Positions 34,928 through 45,200 of a stretch of 58,454 nucleotides of DNA are shown here, piece by piece. A program made the position numbers and the translations under genes. Numbering within the stretch: position 1 is the first letter of the stretch; each line of letters begins with the position of its first letter. Source of the DNA: an uncultured Prevotella sp. (GTDB lineage Bacteria > Bacteroidota > Bacteroidia > Bacteroidales > Bacteroidaceae); assembly GCA_905233825.1 (NCBI GenBank), contig CAJOFE010000011.1, positions 1 to 58,454 on the forward strand, given 5' to 3'. The notes beneath the pieces were generated by a model. The model saw nothing but the letters and a program-made list of their open reading frames with translations, was not told where the DNA came from and ran no database searches.

Positions 34928-35998
34928 ATGGCATTTGACAAAATCAGGATTAAGGATATAGCCCTCAGGGCTGGAGTTTCAGTCGGCACGGTGGACCGTG
35001 TGCTGCACAAGCGTCCGAATGTTTCCAAGTCGGCATTGGAGAAAGTAGAGAAGGCCCTCGACGAGATGGACTACGAGCCCAACGTCTATGCATCGGCGCT
35101 GGCTTACAACAAAGACTACAACTTTATCTGCATTATCCCCCAGCACGAGAGCGAAGCTTACTGGGAGGAGATAGAGGAAGGCGTTCAGGCTGCCACCAAG
35201 CGCCGTCGCGACTTCCACGTGTCCCTGCACCTCATCTACTACGAGCGCTTCAACAGCGACTCGTTCCAGGAGGCTACGAAGCAGTGTCTTGAGGCCAAGC
35301 CTGACGGCGTCATCGTAGTGCCTGCCAAGCTGGAGCTGACACGCGACTTCACCGACCAGCTCACTGACATGCAGACACCGTTCATCCTGCTCGACTCCTA
35401 CCTACCCGACCTGAAACCGCTGGCGTTCTTTGGTCAGGACTCTTTCCAGAGCGGCTATTTCGCTGCCCGTATGCTGATGCTCATCGCATCGAAAGAAGAG
35501 GAGATCATGCTGATGAAGCAGCTGAAGGACGGCCACATCGGCTCGAAACAGCAGAACAACCGTGAGACGGGCTTCCGTCACTACATGCGCGACCACTTCC
35601 CTGAAATCAACATCATAGAGCTGAACCTACCATTAGGAGGCACTCGCGAGGAGTTCGATGTCATCCTGGAGAAGTTCTTCCAGGAGCATCCTCACGTGCA
35701 CCATTGTATCACGTTCAACTCGAAGGCTCACCTCGTAGGACAGTTCCTGCTGCGCACCAACCGTCGCAACGTGCAGATCATGGGCTACGACATGGTGCCC
35801 AAGAATGCCGACTGCGTGCGCCAGGGCAGCATCTCCTTCCTCATCGCACAGCATGCCTACATGCAGGGCTACTCATGCATAGAGACTCTTTTCCAGGCCA
35901 TCGTGCTGAAGAAAGAGGTAACACCCGTGAACTACATGCCTATCGAACTGCTGACCAAAGAAAACATCGAGTTCTATCGTCGCACTAATATCGGATAA
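34928..35998 (+). CDS. LacI-family transcriptional regulator
   Basis: A 356-residue regulator. The N-terminal helix-turn-helix (IRIKDIALRAGVSVGTVDRVLHKRPNVS, residues 6-33) and hinge are followed by a periplasmic-binding-protein-like effector domain (about 60-350). The next gene, altronate dehydratase, starts only 4 bases later, so the regulator probably responds to a hexuronate-pathway metabolite and controls its own operon. That is inference from position. A TAACTTTG sequence (34897-34904) is a likely -7 element; it is 43 bases from the divergent -7 element of the BamA/TamA-like gene, so the two promoters share upstream sequence. Confidence 0.9.
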   Translation: MAFDKIRIKDIALRAGVSVGTVDRVLHKRPNVSKSALEKVEKALDEMDYEPNVYASALAYNKDYNFICIIPQHESEAYWEEIEEGVQAATKRRRDFHVSLHLIYYERFNSDSFQEATKQCLEAKPDGVIVVPAKLELTRDFTDQLTDMQTPFILLDSYLPDLKPLAFFGQDSFQSGYFAARMLMLIASKEEEIMLMKQLKDGHIGSKQQNNRETGFRHYMRDHFPEINIIELNLPLGGTREEFDVILEKFFQEHPHVHHCITFNSKAHLVGQFLLRTNRRNVQIMGYDMVPKNADCVRQGSISFLIAQHAYMQGYSCIETLFQAIVLKKEVTPVNYMPIELLTKENIEFYRRTNIG

Positions 35999-36002
35999 AA
36001 AA

Positions 36003-37499
36003 ATGAAACAAGCTACTTTCCTGAAAATCAATCCTGCCGACTCCGTAGTGGTGTGCCTCGTTGAGAAGAAGAAAGGCGACATCATCAGCATCGACGGTCA
36101 GGACATCGTGTTGAACCAAGACACGCCTGCCGGTCATAAGGTGCTGATTAAGGACGTCAGACAAGGCGAGAACATCATCAAATACGGCTACCCCATCGGC
36201 CATGCCCTCACCGACATGAAGGCTGGTGACTGGGTGAACGAGAACAATCTGAAGACCAACCTAAAAGGAACACTCGAATATACATATACTCCTGTAAACG
36301 AGCAGCTTAATATCAGAAAAGAGAACCGTAGTTTCAAGGGCTATCGCCGCAAAAACGGCGATGTAGGTGTGCGCAACGAACTGTGGATTGTGCCCACCGT
36401 TGGCTGTGTGAACGGCATCGCCGAGAGGCTGGCCAAGAAACTTCGTGAAGAGACAGGATGCGAAGGCATAGACAACATCTACTGCTGGCACCACAACTAC
36501 GGCTGCTCGCAACTCAGTGGTGACCACGAGAACACCCGTAAGGTGCTCCGCGACATCTGCCTGCACCCCAATGCAGGTGGTGTGCTGGTGCTGGGCTTAG
36601 GCTGTGAGAACAACCAGCCCGATGACTTCATGCAGCTGTTGGGAGATTACGATCACGATCGCATACGCCTGTTGGTAACGCAAAAAGTCGATGGCGACGA
36701 GGTAGAGGCAGTTTTGCAGATCCTGCGTGAGCTCTATTCTATTGCCCGTCAGGACAAGCGCGAAGACGTGCCCGTCTCTGAGCTACGCGTGGGACTGAAA
36801 TGTGGTGGCAGCGACGGTTTCAGTGGCATCACGGCCAATCCCCTCGTGGGAGAGTTCAGCGACTGGCTCGTGGCACAGGGTGGTACCAGTGTGCTCACTG
36901 AGGTGCCCGAGATGTTCGGAGCCGAGACCATCCTCATGAACCGTTGCGAGACGTCAGAGCTGTTCCAGCAGACCGTCTCGATGATCAACAACTTCAAGGA
37001 GTATTTCCTCTCTCACGGTGAGCCCGTTGGCGAGAACCCCTCTCCTGGCAACAAGGCCGGAGGCATCTCCACGCTTGAAGACAAAGCCTTAGGATGCACG
37101 CAGAAATGTGGTCGTGCCCCTGTCTCTGGTGTCATGGAATATGGCGACCGTCTGCAGAATAAGGGCCTGAATCTGCTTTCTGCTCCTGGCAACGACCTCG
37201 TAGCAGCAACGGCACTGGCTTCATGCGGTTGCCATCTCGTACTCTTCACCACAGGCCGTGGCACGCCCTTCGGAACCTTCGTTCCCACGATGAAGATTGC
37301 CACCAACCCCACGTTGGCTGCCCGTAAGCCCCAGTGGGTTGATTTCTCGGCTGGCCAGCTTGTCGAGGGGCGCACCATGCAGGAGCTGCTGCCTGAATTC
37401 ATCGACAAGGTGCTCAGCGTGGCCAGTGGCGAGCAAGCCCGCAACGAGGAGAACGACTATCGCGAAATCAGCATCTTCAAAAACGGCGTCACTCTATAG
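36003..37499 (+). CDS. uxaA: Altronate dehydratase (UxaA family)
   Basis: A 498-residue lyase that removes water from D-altronate to give 2-keto-3-deoxygluconate in galacturonate catabolism, with a metal (Fe2+ in studied members). Residues about 1-95 form the SAF-like N-terminal domain. The main domain (about 105-498) contains VGVRNELWIVPTVGCVNGIAE, the HHNYGCSQ motif (near 165), VLVLGLGCENNQPDDF and LKCGGSDGFSGITANPLVG. Length and order match UxaA. Galactarate or other sugar-acid dehydratases of the same family are an alternative. Its terminator hairpin begins inside the last codons. Confidence 0.9.
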   Translation: MKQATFLKINPADSVVVCLVEKKKGDIISIDGQDIVLNQDTPAGHKVLIKDVRQGENIIKYGYPIGHALTDMKAGDWVNENNLKTNLKGTLEYTYTPVNEQLNIRKENRSFKGYRRKNGDVGVRNELWIVPTVGCVNGIAERLAKKLREETGCEGIDNIYCWHHNYGCSQLSGDHENTRKVLRDICLHPNAGGVLVLGLGCENNQPDDFMQLLGDYDHDRIRLLVTQKVDGDEVEAVLQILRELYSIARQDKREDVPVSELRVGLKCGGSDGFSGITANPLVGEFSDWLVAQGGTSVLTEVPEMFGAETILMNRCETSELFQQTVSMINNFKEYFLSHGEPVGENPSPGNKAGGISTLEDKALGCTQKCGRAPVSGVMEYGDRLQNKGLNLLSAPGNDLVAATALASCGCHLVLFTTGRGTPFGTFVPTMKIATNPTLAARKPQWVDFSAGQLVEGRTMQELLPEFIDKVLSVASGEQARNEENDYREISIFKNGVTL

Positions 37500-37514
37500 G
37501 ACGCCGTTCTTTCT
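37482..37514 (+). terminator. Terminator overlapping the uxaA stop codon
   Basis: AACGGCGTC (37482-37490) pairs perfectly with GACGCCGTT (37500-37508), followed by CTTTCTTG. The TAG stop (37497-37499) lies in the loop. Confidence 0.8.
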
Positions 37515-37539
37515 TGTATCTCTCAAAAAACTGGAAGGT

Positions 37540-38175
37540 TTAGTATTCCTTGTACTCTTCCAGATAATTCCATATATCATCAATGGCCTCTTGCTTCATG
37601 TCTTTTTTCAGACTGCTGTCATTGATAACTCTTTCAGCGTCGCGATATACCATTCCCCAGTTACTGCTCATCCAATAATGACCAGTAATGACAGCTCCTA
37701 TCAATCGCACCGTAAGACTCTTCGTCTGATCTTTTGAGATGGCCTTGTCTGCCAAATTCCTAGCCTTTGCCACCACATCATCCTCTCCGTAGTTCGCAAG
37801 TCCTAGCATATAGGCATAGGTCATTAGAGTAGGACCGTCAATTTTATCAAAAAGAGCCGACTCTGTTGTCACAGCATTGCGTTTCTTCAGATATTCCAGA
37901 TATTTCTCAGGAAATGTCTGGGTGCTTTCTTTTGGCCAAGAGTTGGTTCCATAGACAAGTGTATAAACAGTGGCCATCCTTGCTGCGATAGGATTGTTCT
38001 TGTTAGCGAGATAAGCCATAATGGTCTGATTAATATTCGACGCATTACCAGCTGTTTTCACCATTTGAACATTCTGATAGCGTTTGTAGAAAGAGCAACT
38101 GGTTAGCGGGCTGTCGGCCATAGTAATAACCGATGTCATGGTAAAAACCAAAATAAAAAAGATTTTCTTCATCAT
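37540..38175 (-). CDS. Small exported protein of unknown function
   Basis: A 211-residue protein with a signal peptide (MKKIFFILVFTMTSVITMA, preceded by an extra Met codon). The mature part is about 190 residues, mostly helical, with two Cys soon after cleavage only partly conserved in spacing (TSCSFYKR has one). No domain is recognised. Residues about 50-205 look like alpha-helical repeats (PIAARMATVYTLVYG, LMTYAYMLGLANYGEDDVVAKARNLA). It has its own promoter and faces uxaA. It could be a periplasmic helper or adhesin-like protein; no function is proposed. Confidence 0.75.
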   Translation of the reverse strand: MMKKIFFILVFTMTSVITMADSPLTSCSFYKRYQNVQMVKTAGNASNINQTIMAYLANKNNPIAARMATVYTLVYGTNSWPKESTQTFPEKYLEYLKKRNAVTTESALFDKIDGPTLMTYAYMLGLANYGEDDVVAKARNLADKAISKDQTKSLTVRLIGAVITGHYWMSSNWGMVYRDAERVINDSSLKKDMKQEAIDDIWNYLEEYKEY

Positions 38176-38208
38176 CGTAAAAATTTAAAAAGTTAATAAA
38201 GTTCGTTG

Positions 38209-38239
38209 CAAAGGTAGCATTTTTGTTTAAACTATGCAA
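38209..38239 (-). promoter_or_regulatory. Promoter of the small exported protein gene
   Basis: On the minus strand TTG (38239-38237), a 20-base spacer and TACCTTTG (38216-38209). The start codon is about 35 bases downstream. Confidence 0.75.
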
Positions 38240-38285
38240 CAATCATCAGGAAAAATTTACTTTTGATTGAAAAGTATCACTTTCA

Positions 38286-38317
38286 TTTGTACATATCGCC
38301 TAAAAGATGTAATTTTG
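38286..38317 (+). promoter_or_regulatory. Promoter of the second nhaC-type gene
   Basis: TTTG (38286-38289), a 20-base spacer and TAATTTTG (38310-38317). The ATG follows after 26 bases. Confidence 0.75.
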
Positions 38318-38343
38318 CAGACTGAAAAATCCTATTACGAAAC

Positions 38344-39621
38344 ATGAAAAGAGGACTCATCGCCCTATCGCCGCTGGCAGTGTTCATTGCGCTGTACCTG
38401 GTCACCAGCATCATCGCAGGTGATTTCTATAAGGTGCCCATCACCGTAGCCTTCCTCACGGCCTCTGTCTATGCCATTGCCATCAGCCGAGGCCCCTTGC
38501 GCAAGCGCATCGACATATTCAGCCGAGGAGCAGGAGCCAGTCAGATGATGCTCATGATCTGGATCTTCGTGCTGGCAGGCGCCTTTGCCCATTCTGCGAA
38601 GATGATGGGGTCGATAGATGCCACCGTGAACCTGACACTTTCCTTACTGCCTGGAGAGATGATACTGGCAGGCCTGTTCTTGGCTGCCTGCTTCATTTCG
38701 CTTTCCATAGGCACCAGCGTAGGCACCATCGTTGCCCTGACGCCCATTGCCGCTGGCGTAGCAGCACAGACGGGGGCTTCCGTGCCCATGCTCGTGGCTG
38801 CCGTGGTGGGTGGCTCGTTCTTTGGCGACAACCTCTCGTTCATTTCCGACACTACCATCATTGCTACACAGACACAGGGCTGCAAGCTCAGCGACAAGTT
38901 CCGTGTGAACTCGTTCATCGTTTTCCCAGCAGCCATCTTAGTACTTGTGCTATACGTTATCTTGGGACAGGGTATCTCGTCGCCGCAAACCCTTCCAGAA
39001 GTAGAAGTAGTGAAAGTGCTACCCTACCTCGTGGTACTTGTGACGGCCATCCTCGGTCTCAACGTCATGGCCGTGCTCACGCTGGGCATCTTGCTGACGG
39101 GTATCATCGGCCTCGTCACGGGCAGCTTTGCCGATGTTTTCGGCTGGATGCAGGCTATGGGCGACGGTATCGTGGGCATGGGCGAGCTCATCGTCATCAC
39201 CATACTGGCAGGCGGACTGTTGGAAGTCATCAAGCATAATGGCGGCATAGACTTTATCATCCGTCAGCTCACACGCCACATCAGTGGCAAGCGTGGCGCC
39301 GAGCTCTCGATAGCTGCTCTGGTGAGCATTGTCAATCTCTGCACGGCCAACAACACCGTGAGCATCATCACCGTAGGAGGCATTGCCCATCAGATAGGCG
39401 AGAAATACGGCCTTGACCCTCGAAAGTGCGCCTCGCTGCTCGACACCTTCTCCTGCACCGTGCAGGGCCTCATTCCCTATGGTGCCCAACTGCTCATGGC
39501 CGCTGGCTTGGCTGCCGTCAATCCCATCGAAATCCTCCCATCGCTCTGCTACCCCGTGGCCATCGGCATCTGCGCCCTTCTCGCCATTCTCTTCCGCTAC
39601 CCCAGACGCTACTCCTGCTAA
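38344..39621 (+). CDS. NhaC-type Na+/H+ antiporter family protein
   Basis: A 425-residue polytopic inner-membrane transporter with about 11-12 hydrophobic segments. The family block VAAVVGGSFFGDNLSFISDTTIIATQTQG (about residues 153-181) and, in the second half, VNLCTANNTVSIITVGGIA and LLDTFSCTVQGLIPYGAQLL mark the inverted-repeat core. It is distinct from the copy at 7626: shorter, with a different N-terminus and no TPR partner. Substrate is unknown; Na+/H+ or an amino/organic acid exchange are possible. Its stop is only 16 bases from the stop of the convergent gene, and no terminator hairpin is visible between them. Confidence 0.88.
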   Translation: MKRGLIALSPLAVFIALYLVTSIIAGDFYKVPITVAFLTASVYAIAISRGPLRKRIDIFSRGAGASQMMLMIWIFVLAGAFAHSAKMMGSIDATVNLTLSLLPGEMILAGLFLAACFISLSIGTSVGTIVALTPIAAGVAAQTGASVPMLVAAVVGGSFFGDNLSFISDTTIIATQTQGCKLSDKFRVNSFIVFPAAILVLVLYVILGQGISSPQTLPEVEVVKVLPYLVVLVTAILGLNVMAVLTLGILLTGIIGLVTGSFADVFGWMQAMGDGIVGMGELIVITILAGGLLEVIKHNGGIDFIIRQLTRHISGKRGAELSIAALVSIVNLCTANNTVSIITVGGIAHQIGEKYGLDPRKCASLLDTFSCTVQGLIPYGAQLLMAAGLAAVNPIEILPSLCYPVAIGICALLAILFRYPRRYSC

Positions 39622-39637
39622 AAGCTAAAATCAAGAA

Positions 39638-40921
39638 TCACTCCGGAAATTCGTACACCAGATACTGCACGTTAGGCTCAACAGGATAGTTGGTAAGTCG
39701 CCCAGAACGTGTGATAAACGACAGTATGCCATTATATACGTAATTGCCGAATGTATACTGATTCGCATAGATGTTAATATAGTGAATGCGACGGGCATCG
39801 TAGTTCAGAAGCCTTTCAATGTCGATGACCGGCATACCGTCGATGAGCACCATGGCAGGCCATTTGCCGTCGTAGGCAGCACCGTCCTTACGGACAACGA
39901 GCTGTGGCGCACCATTGATCTTTACACGCCTCACCAGGTGCACATACTCTATCAGCACTTCCTTGATGGTGAGGAACTGACGATACTCGTCGAGATTATA
40001 GCTCAGGTCGGGCTTCGTGCCATTCACTGTTTCGTCATAGTCCAAGGGCACTCCGTCCTCTGCCGTGTCGTCAGCATAATCGCCTATCTGCAGCTCACGC
40101 TTGGCTGGGGCGATGGCTATCTGATGGCGCTGCATGTCCAGTGAACGGGCCTCCACCTCGCTGCGCTTGTAGTGGAACACAAGATGAGGAAGCTGCTTGG
40201 GCAGCAAGGTTGCAAACGGACTGATCATCTCGATGGGCAGACTCACACCGTTGTATGATGCAGCAGAGAGCACGAGCGGCTGCTTGCCATGAAGACTGTG
40301 AGTGAAGAATACGGCAGTAGAGTCGTTGACCATCTTCCCCTCGAAATAGTGTACCTGCTTTCCCACGATGCTGAGCGAGGGGTTGATCTGATGGCGCAGA
40401 TAGGTGGTGCCGTCATAGACATTCCTGACACGTGCCTTGATGATATGTCCTTCCGTCTCACGTATATCTACCGGCTTGGTCACCGCCATCTCCTCCATAG
40501 AGAGACGCTCTCCCCCACCTGTTGACGAATAGCTCAACGAATCATCGTCCATGATTTTCACCCATTCTATATCGTCATCCTCACTCCTGTGAAGAGGATT
40601 GACCACTGCCACCAGCCTTCGCGACACGTTTGGATTGTCACGGGTATAGACCGACAGCATGTAGTAGCCGCTATGTAGGTCGGAAGGCAACTCGATGGTG
40701 CCCGTGCCCTTTCCTCCTTCAAGACCGATCACCACACCAGCTGCCATGTTATACTTGTCGCACAGCTCAGCATAGGCAATCAGGGCGCCGTCGGTACCTA
40801 CGCTCACCTGCATCGCCTCACCAGCAAGATACCACGTGCGGTCGGTCTTAATGCTCGCTGCAAAGCTGCCCGCAGTAAGCAGCAAAGCTGCAATCAGTAA
40901 TCCTATTCTGTGTCTCATCAT
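39638..40921 (-). CDS. Exported protein with macroglobulin-like N-terminus and TonB-plug-like C-terminus
   Basis: A 427-residue protein with a signal peptide (MMRHRIGLLIAALLLTAGSFA). Residues about 22-110 resemble an MG2-type beta-sandwich (TDRTWYLAGEAMQVSV, SGYYMLSVYTRDNPNVSRRLVAVVNP). The C-terminal part (about 340-410) resembles a TonB receptor plug without a barrel: AMVLIDGMPVIDIERLL, then RRIHYINIY, then YNGILSFITRSG. It is the third gene of the receptor-lipoprotein operon, 25 bases after the DUF4249 gene. It may be a periplasmic or surface accessory of the receptor; this is inference. Confidence 0.7.
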   Translation of the reverse strand: MMRHRIGLLIAALLLTAGSFAASIKTDRTWYLAGEAMQVSVGTDGALIAYAELCDKYNMAAGVVIGLEGGKGTGTIELPSDLHSGYYMLSVYTRDNPNVSRRLVAVVNPLHRSEDDDIEWVKIMDDDSLSYSSTGGGERLSMEEMAVTKPVDIRETEGHIIKARVRNVYDGTTYLRHQINPSLSIVGKQVHYFEGKMVNDSTAVFFTHSLHGKQPLVLSAASYNGVSLPIEMISPFATLLPKQLPHLVFHYKRSEVEARSLDMQRHQIAIAPAKRELQIGDYADDTAEDGVPLDYDETVNGTKPDLSYNLDEYRQFLTIKEVLIEYVHLVRRVKINGAPQLVVRKDGAAYDGKWPAMVLIDGMPVIDIERLLNYDARRIHYINIYANQYTFGNYVYNGILSFITRSGRLTNYPVEPNVQYLVYEFPE

Positions 40922-40946
40922 TTATTCTTTTTTATTTCCCACAATA

Positions 40947-42245
40947 TCACGGCATGTAATTCGGCTTATCGAGTATCACACCTTGCAGACGGATGTCGAA
41001 GTCGTAAGGGCGTGCCCAGTAGGTGCTGAGCGGGTTATGTACGAGTCGGCCGTCGAACCATAGGAAGAGCACCCATCCCTGCTCTACCATTTCACAACAA
41101 TCATCCTCATTGCAGTCGTCCAAGATTTTGGAGATTCCCGGTTGTGGCAGGTTGCGGTAGATGGTTGTCCCGTCGATGAGCAGGCGCTTGGTGGTTGTGT
41201 TCAGCGAGCATCCCACGAAGCCCAAGGCCCGATTGGAGGAGGTGGTGCAATGGATGTTCGAGGGCATGGCCGAGGGCTGGGGACTGAAAAGTCCGCCCAT
41301 CTCCCATCCTGCCTGTATGCAGGCCATGGTGTATTCATACTCTGCCTTGCTGATGGCTCGCTGTGTCACCTCGGTGCTGTAGTTCCAGGCGACACGCGCA
41401 TCGTTCTGGGACAGCTCATAGAGCTGATAGCGGCTGAGCTTGCCGCCGCCGTAGTGTGCCGACGATGCGGTGAGAATGTCCTCGTCTTGCCCGAACTTCC
41501 ACCCACGTTGCGGGTAAAGCTGGTCGGGCTTGAGGTCACATTTCTTACGGGTTTCCACGTCGAAGTATATCTTGGTGGTGCGGGTAGGCCTTACCTCCCA
41601 TGTCTCGAAGTAGCTCCACGTATAGTACGCCGTCTGGTCGGGATTGTCGGGCTCGGCGGTGGAGATGAGCACCTCTATGTTCGACAGTGAATCCTTCTGA
41701 AAGCACTCCAGGTTCTCAATCTCAGGGGTGCGGATGGGCTTCTCGGGTGTTGACTGATAGACTTCGCCGTCATATTCTATGGTCACGTAGTATGCCACGT
41801 CGGGATTCAGCTGCGGCGTGTCGCAGATATAAACGCCAGTGCCGAAATAAGACCCGTACTGAGCGTACCAGTCTTCGTAGTCAACGTACTCTTCATCGTC
41901 GCCATAGTACCAGTCGCCCCAGGGAAAGCGCACCTCGGGACATTCGTAGACCGAGCCGTCGGTGCCGCAGATGGATATCTTTGCATCGGTGACATACTCC
42001 ACGACGGCATAGGAATAATCCGAGTCGTCATAGTAGTAATCCCTATATTCTTCCGAGGAGAGGGGGACCGTCCATGTGAGGTTAAACACACTGCTACTGT
42101 TCGAGCAGATGGTGCCATTGACCACCAGCAGGCGTGACTCCGCCTCGGGCAGGTCTGCCTCAAATTCCTCCACGCATCCCGTCATCATGAAAAGGGCAAC
42201 GGCTGTGGAGAGCGCATATCTGAAAAGCAACGATCGTCTGTTCAT
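40947..42245 (-). CDS. DUF4249-type outer-membrane lipoprotein
   Basis: A 432-residue lipoprotein. The signal ends in a lipobox (FMMTGC, Cys about residue 24) followed by VEEFEADLPEAESRLLVVNGTI, the usual opening of DUF4249 proteins, which are regularly encoded next to TonB-dependent receptors in Bacteroidetes. The body is beta-rich, with a very acidic Tyr/Asp stretch (YRDYYYDDSDYSY, near residue 68) and another around residue 115. It ends with PYDFDIRLQGVILDKP. Its role is probably as a surface partner of the receptor encoded 10 bases upstream. The ligand is unknown. Confidence 0.85.
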   Translation of the reverse strand: MNRRSLLFRYALSTAVALFMMTGCVEEFEADLPEAESRLLVVNGTICSNSSSVFNLTWTVPLSSEEYRDYYYDDSDYSYAVVEYVTDAKISICGTDGSVYECPEVRFPWGDWYYGDDEEYVDYEDWYAQYGSYFGTGVYICDTPQLNPDVAYYVTIEYDGEVYQSTPEKPIRTPEIENLECFQKDSLSNIEVLISTAEPDNPDQTAYYTWSYFETWEVRPTRTTKIYFDVETRKKCDLKPDQLYPQRGWKFGQDEDILTASSAHYGGGKLSRYQLYELSQNDARVAWNYSTEVTQRAISKAEYEYTMACIQAGWEMGGLFSPQPSAMPSNIHCTTSSNRALGFVGCSLNTTTKRLLIDGTTIYRNLPQPGISKILDDCNEDDCCEMVEQGWVLFLWFDGRLVHNPLSTYWARPYDFDIRLQGVILDKPNYMP

Positions 42246-42255
42246 ATCTTCAATC

Positions 42256-45200
42256 CTAATTAAACCTCATATTAAGTGAGAAATACGGAATGGCCGACCC
42301 AAACACCGAGAGCTTATAGCCCTTGATTTCTGTGCCCTCCGTGACATAGTAGATGTTATAGGCATTCTTCCGGGCAAGGGCATTATACACACCTATCGAG
42401 AACGAGGTATGCACAAAAGATGTCAGTCTGTGGGTAGGCTCTATGTTGAACGCCAGGTCCAGACGCATATAGTCGGGAATGCGATAGGTGTTGCGCTCGG
42501 TGTAGAACGGCAGGTAGTAGCCCAGCCGCTCGTTAAAGTATCTGCCAGTGGGAATGGTGGTCGGACGGCCTGTGGCATAGTTGAAGTTGCTCGACAGGCT
42601 GTAACGCTCGGTAAACTTGAAGTTCATCACGGCCTTCACCTCGTGGGGCCTGTCATACTCCGACGAGAACCATCGGCCGTCGTTCACGGGTGTTGCCACG
42701 CGGTCGTCATCCTGACGCAGGAAGGTTCGGGAGAAAGTGTAGTTCACCCATCCGTTCAGCCTTCCGAAAGGCTTCTTCACCTGCAGTTCTACGCCATACG
42801 CCTTTCCCTTCGTGGCAATGACGTCGGTCTCAAGATGCTGGTTCATCAGCAGGACGGCAGAGTTGCGATAGCTCAGATAGTCCGACATGTGCTTGTAATA
42901 CACCTCTGCCGACAGTTCATACTCCCTGCTCCTCATCCCCGTCTCCCTGTTCTTGGCTCCCGTCTCATGGTAGATGCCGGCAGCCACCTGCCATCCCTTC
43001 TGGGGCTTGATGTTCAGGTCGGAGAGTTTCCACGTGTCCGTAGGCGACATGATGGACGTGTTCGACACCTTGTGTATATACTGGTGCATGGTGTTGAAGC
43101 CTGCCTTCAACGCAAGGTTCTCCTGCAGGGTATAGCGGGTAGAGAGGCGCAGCTCGGGAGCATGATAGGTCTTGATGATGCCTGTCTCCCGTCGTGTCTC
43201 CACCCACGATGCCTCCGATGGCAGCTCATCGTCGAGATATACATTCACGTCACGGGGACCAAGCGCGTTGAACATCGTATAGCGCAGACCGCCTGAGACC
43301 GACAGCTTCTCTGTCAGCGAACGTTCGTAGTCCACGTAGGCAGCACTCTCCAATGCCTTCTCCCGCTGCAGCTGAACGCTGCTGATGCACGACTGCTCGC
43401 CCAGTGGCTCATACTTGCCGGCCTGCACGTTGTAGTGCTGCACGGAGAGGCCATAGTTCAGCGTCTCCTGCTCCGTCAGTCGCTGACGCACGTGCAGCTT
43501 GGCCCATAGCTGGTCAATGCCGAAGCTCAGTCGGGCTGCCATCGTCGTCACGCTCTTGTCGTCGTTGAAATAGTCGTAATGGTCAAGTCCTGCCGACAGG
43601 GTGGCCGTCATCCTTTCATTCAGGATAGAGCGCCACTCAGCCGACATGTTACGGTTCTTGTAGCCATAGCCGTCGTCGGAACTGAACGAGAACTTGTCCT
43701 TGCTCCAATAGCCATACAGCTTCAAACGGTGCATGCTGTTCAGCCTCCACGTCAGCACGCCGCCAACGTCATAGAAGTTGGCACTGCCGTTGCGGTAGCC
43801 GCTCTTCTCGGGCAGCTCCTTCAGCATCCAGTCGCTATACGTCGTACGGCCGTTCACCAGCAGCGACACCTTCTCCTTGACGATGGGAATCTCCATGTTC
43901 ACCTTGCTGGTCAGCACACCGATACTTGCCGAGCCCGTCAGCCGCTGCATGTTGGCCTCCTTCGAGGTCACCTTCAGCACGCTGCTTATCCTGCCTCCAT
44001 ATTCCGCAGGGATGCTCGCCTTGAACAGCTCCACGTCCTCCACGGCATCAGAGTTGAACGACGTGAACAGTCCGAACAGATGCGACGGGTTATACACCGT
44101 GCCACCGTTGAAGAGGATGAGGTTCTGGTCGGTGGCTCCTCCGCGCACGTTGAATCCGCTGGAGGCCTCACCCACAGAGGTCACGCCGGGCAGCGTGAGC
44201 ATCACCTTCATGATGTCCGACTCGCCTAGGGCCGACGGGATGTTCTTCAGCAGCTGGGGCTTGAACTTCTCGGAACCCATCATCATGTTTCTCACGGCCG
44301 ACTGCCTGCCGCCCACGACCACTATCTCCGCAAGCTCCTGGTCATCGGCAATGCTCGCCCTCGCCTTCTTCACGCCAGGCACCAGATACACCTTCGTCCT
44401 CGACTGTGCCACATCCATCGCCACCGAGTCAAGAACAGGAATACCGGCGATAAGGCCCTCCACCGACTCAGGAACGGTTACTCCCCTCCCCTCCGAGGGG
44501 AGAGTCTGAGGTGGGGTCTGAGAGGTCTGAGAAACTACTCCCCTCCCCTCCGTCGGGAGGGGCTGAGAAACATCGACTCCCCTCTCCTCTAAGGGGAGGG
44601 GCAGGGGTGGGGTCAATTCTTGCACCACCTTCACAAGACTCCCCTCCCGCTCCTTCTTCGAGAAGGAGAGGCGGTTCTGCTTCACCAGCTGCTTGATCTG
44701 TGCTTTCTGTTCCGGGAAGAGGGCAGCCACATCCCTCGCACTACTCACGTGATGCCGCTCCCCGTCAGGGGTGACGAGCGTGTATAGCTCCTTGTTACGT
44801 AGCACCTTCAGCGCTTTCTTCCCTCCTGAGATATCCTCGCCGCTATACACCTTCCACGAGCTATGATAGAGCCGGACGCCGTTCGTGCTTCCATCACACA
44901 GCAGGGCGGCATATCGTAGGCTGTCCTCGGGATCGTGCACATACCTGTGACCGTCCATCTCAAACCAGTCAATATGCTCCTGCTCGGGCAGACAGTAGTA
45001 GTTTCCCGCAGGCGACAGCACCACCACCCGCTGCTGCCACTGGTCGTACCTCAGCTGCACGTCGTCATACACCACGCCATAGTAGCTGACGCGGCCCTTA
45101 TACATATTTATATTACCTTTATAATAGGGGATGTCATACCAATCCGCTGTCTGGTATTGCGGTTCTACCTGTCCCACATAGAGTCGGGCAAAATCAGAAG

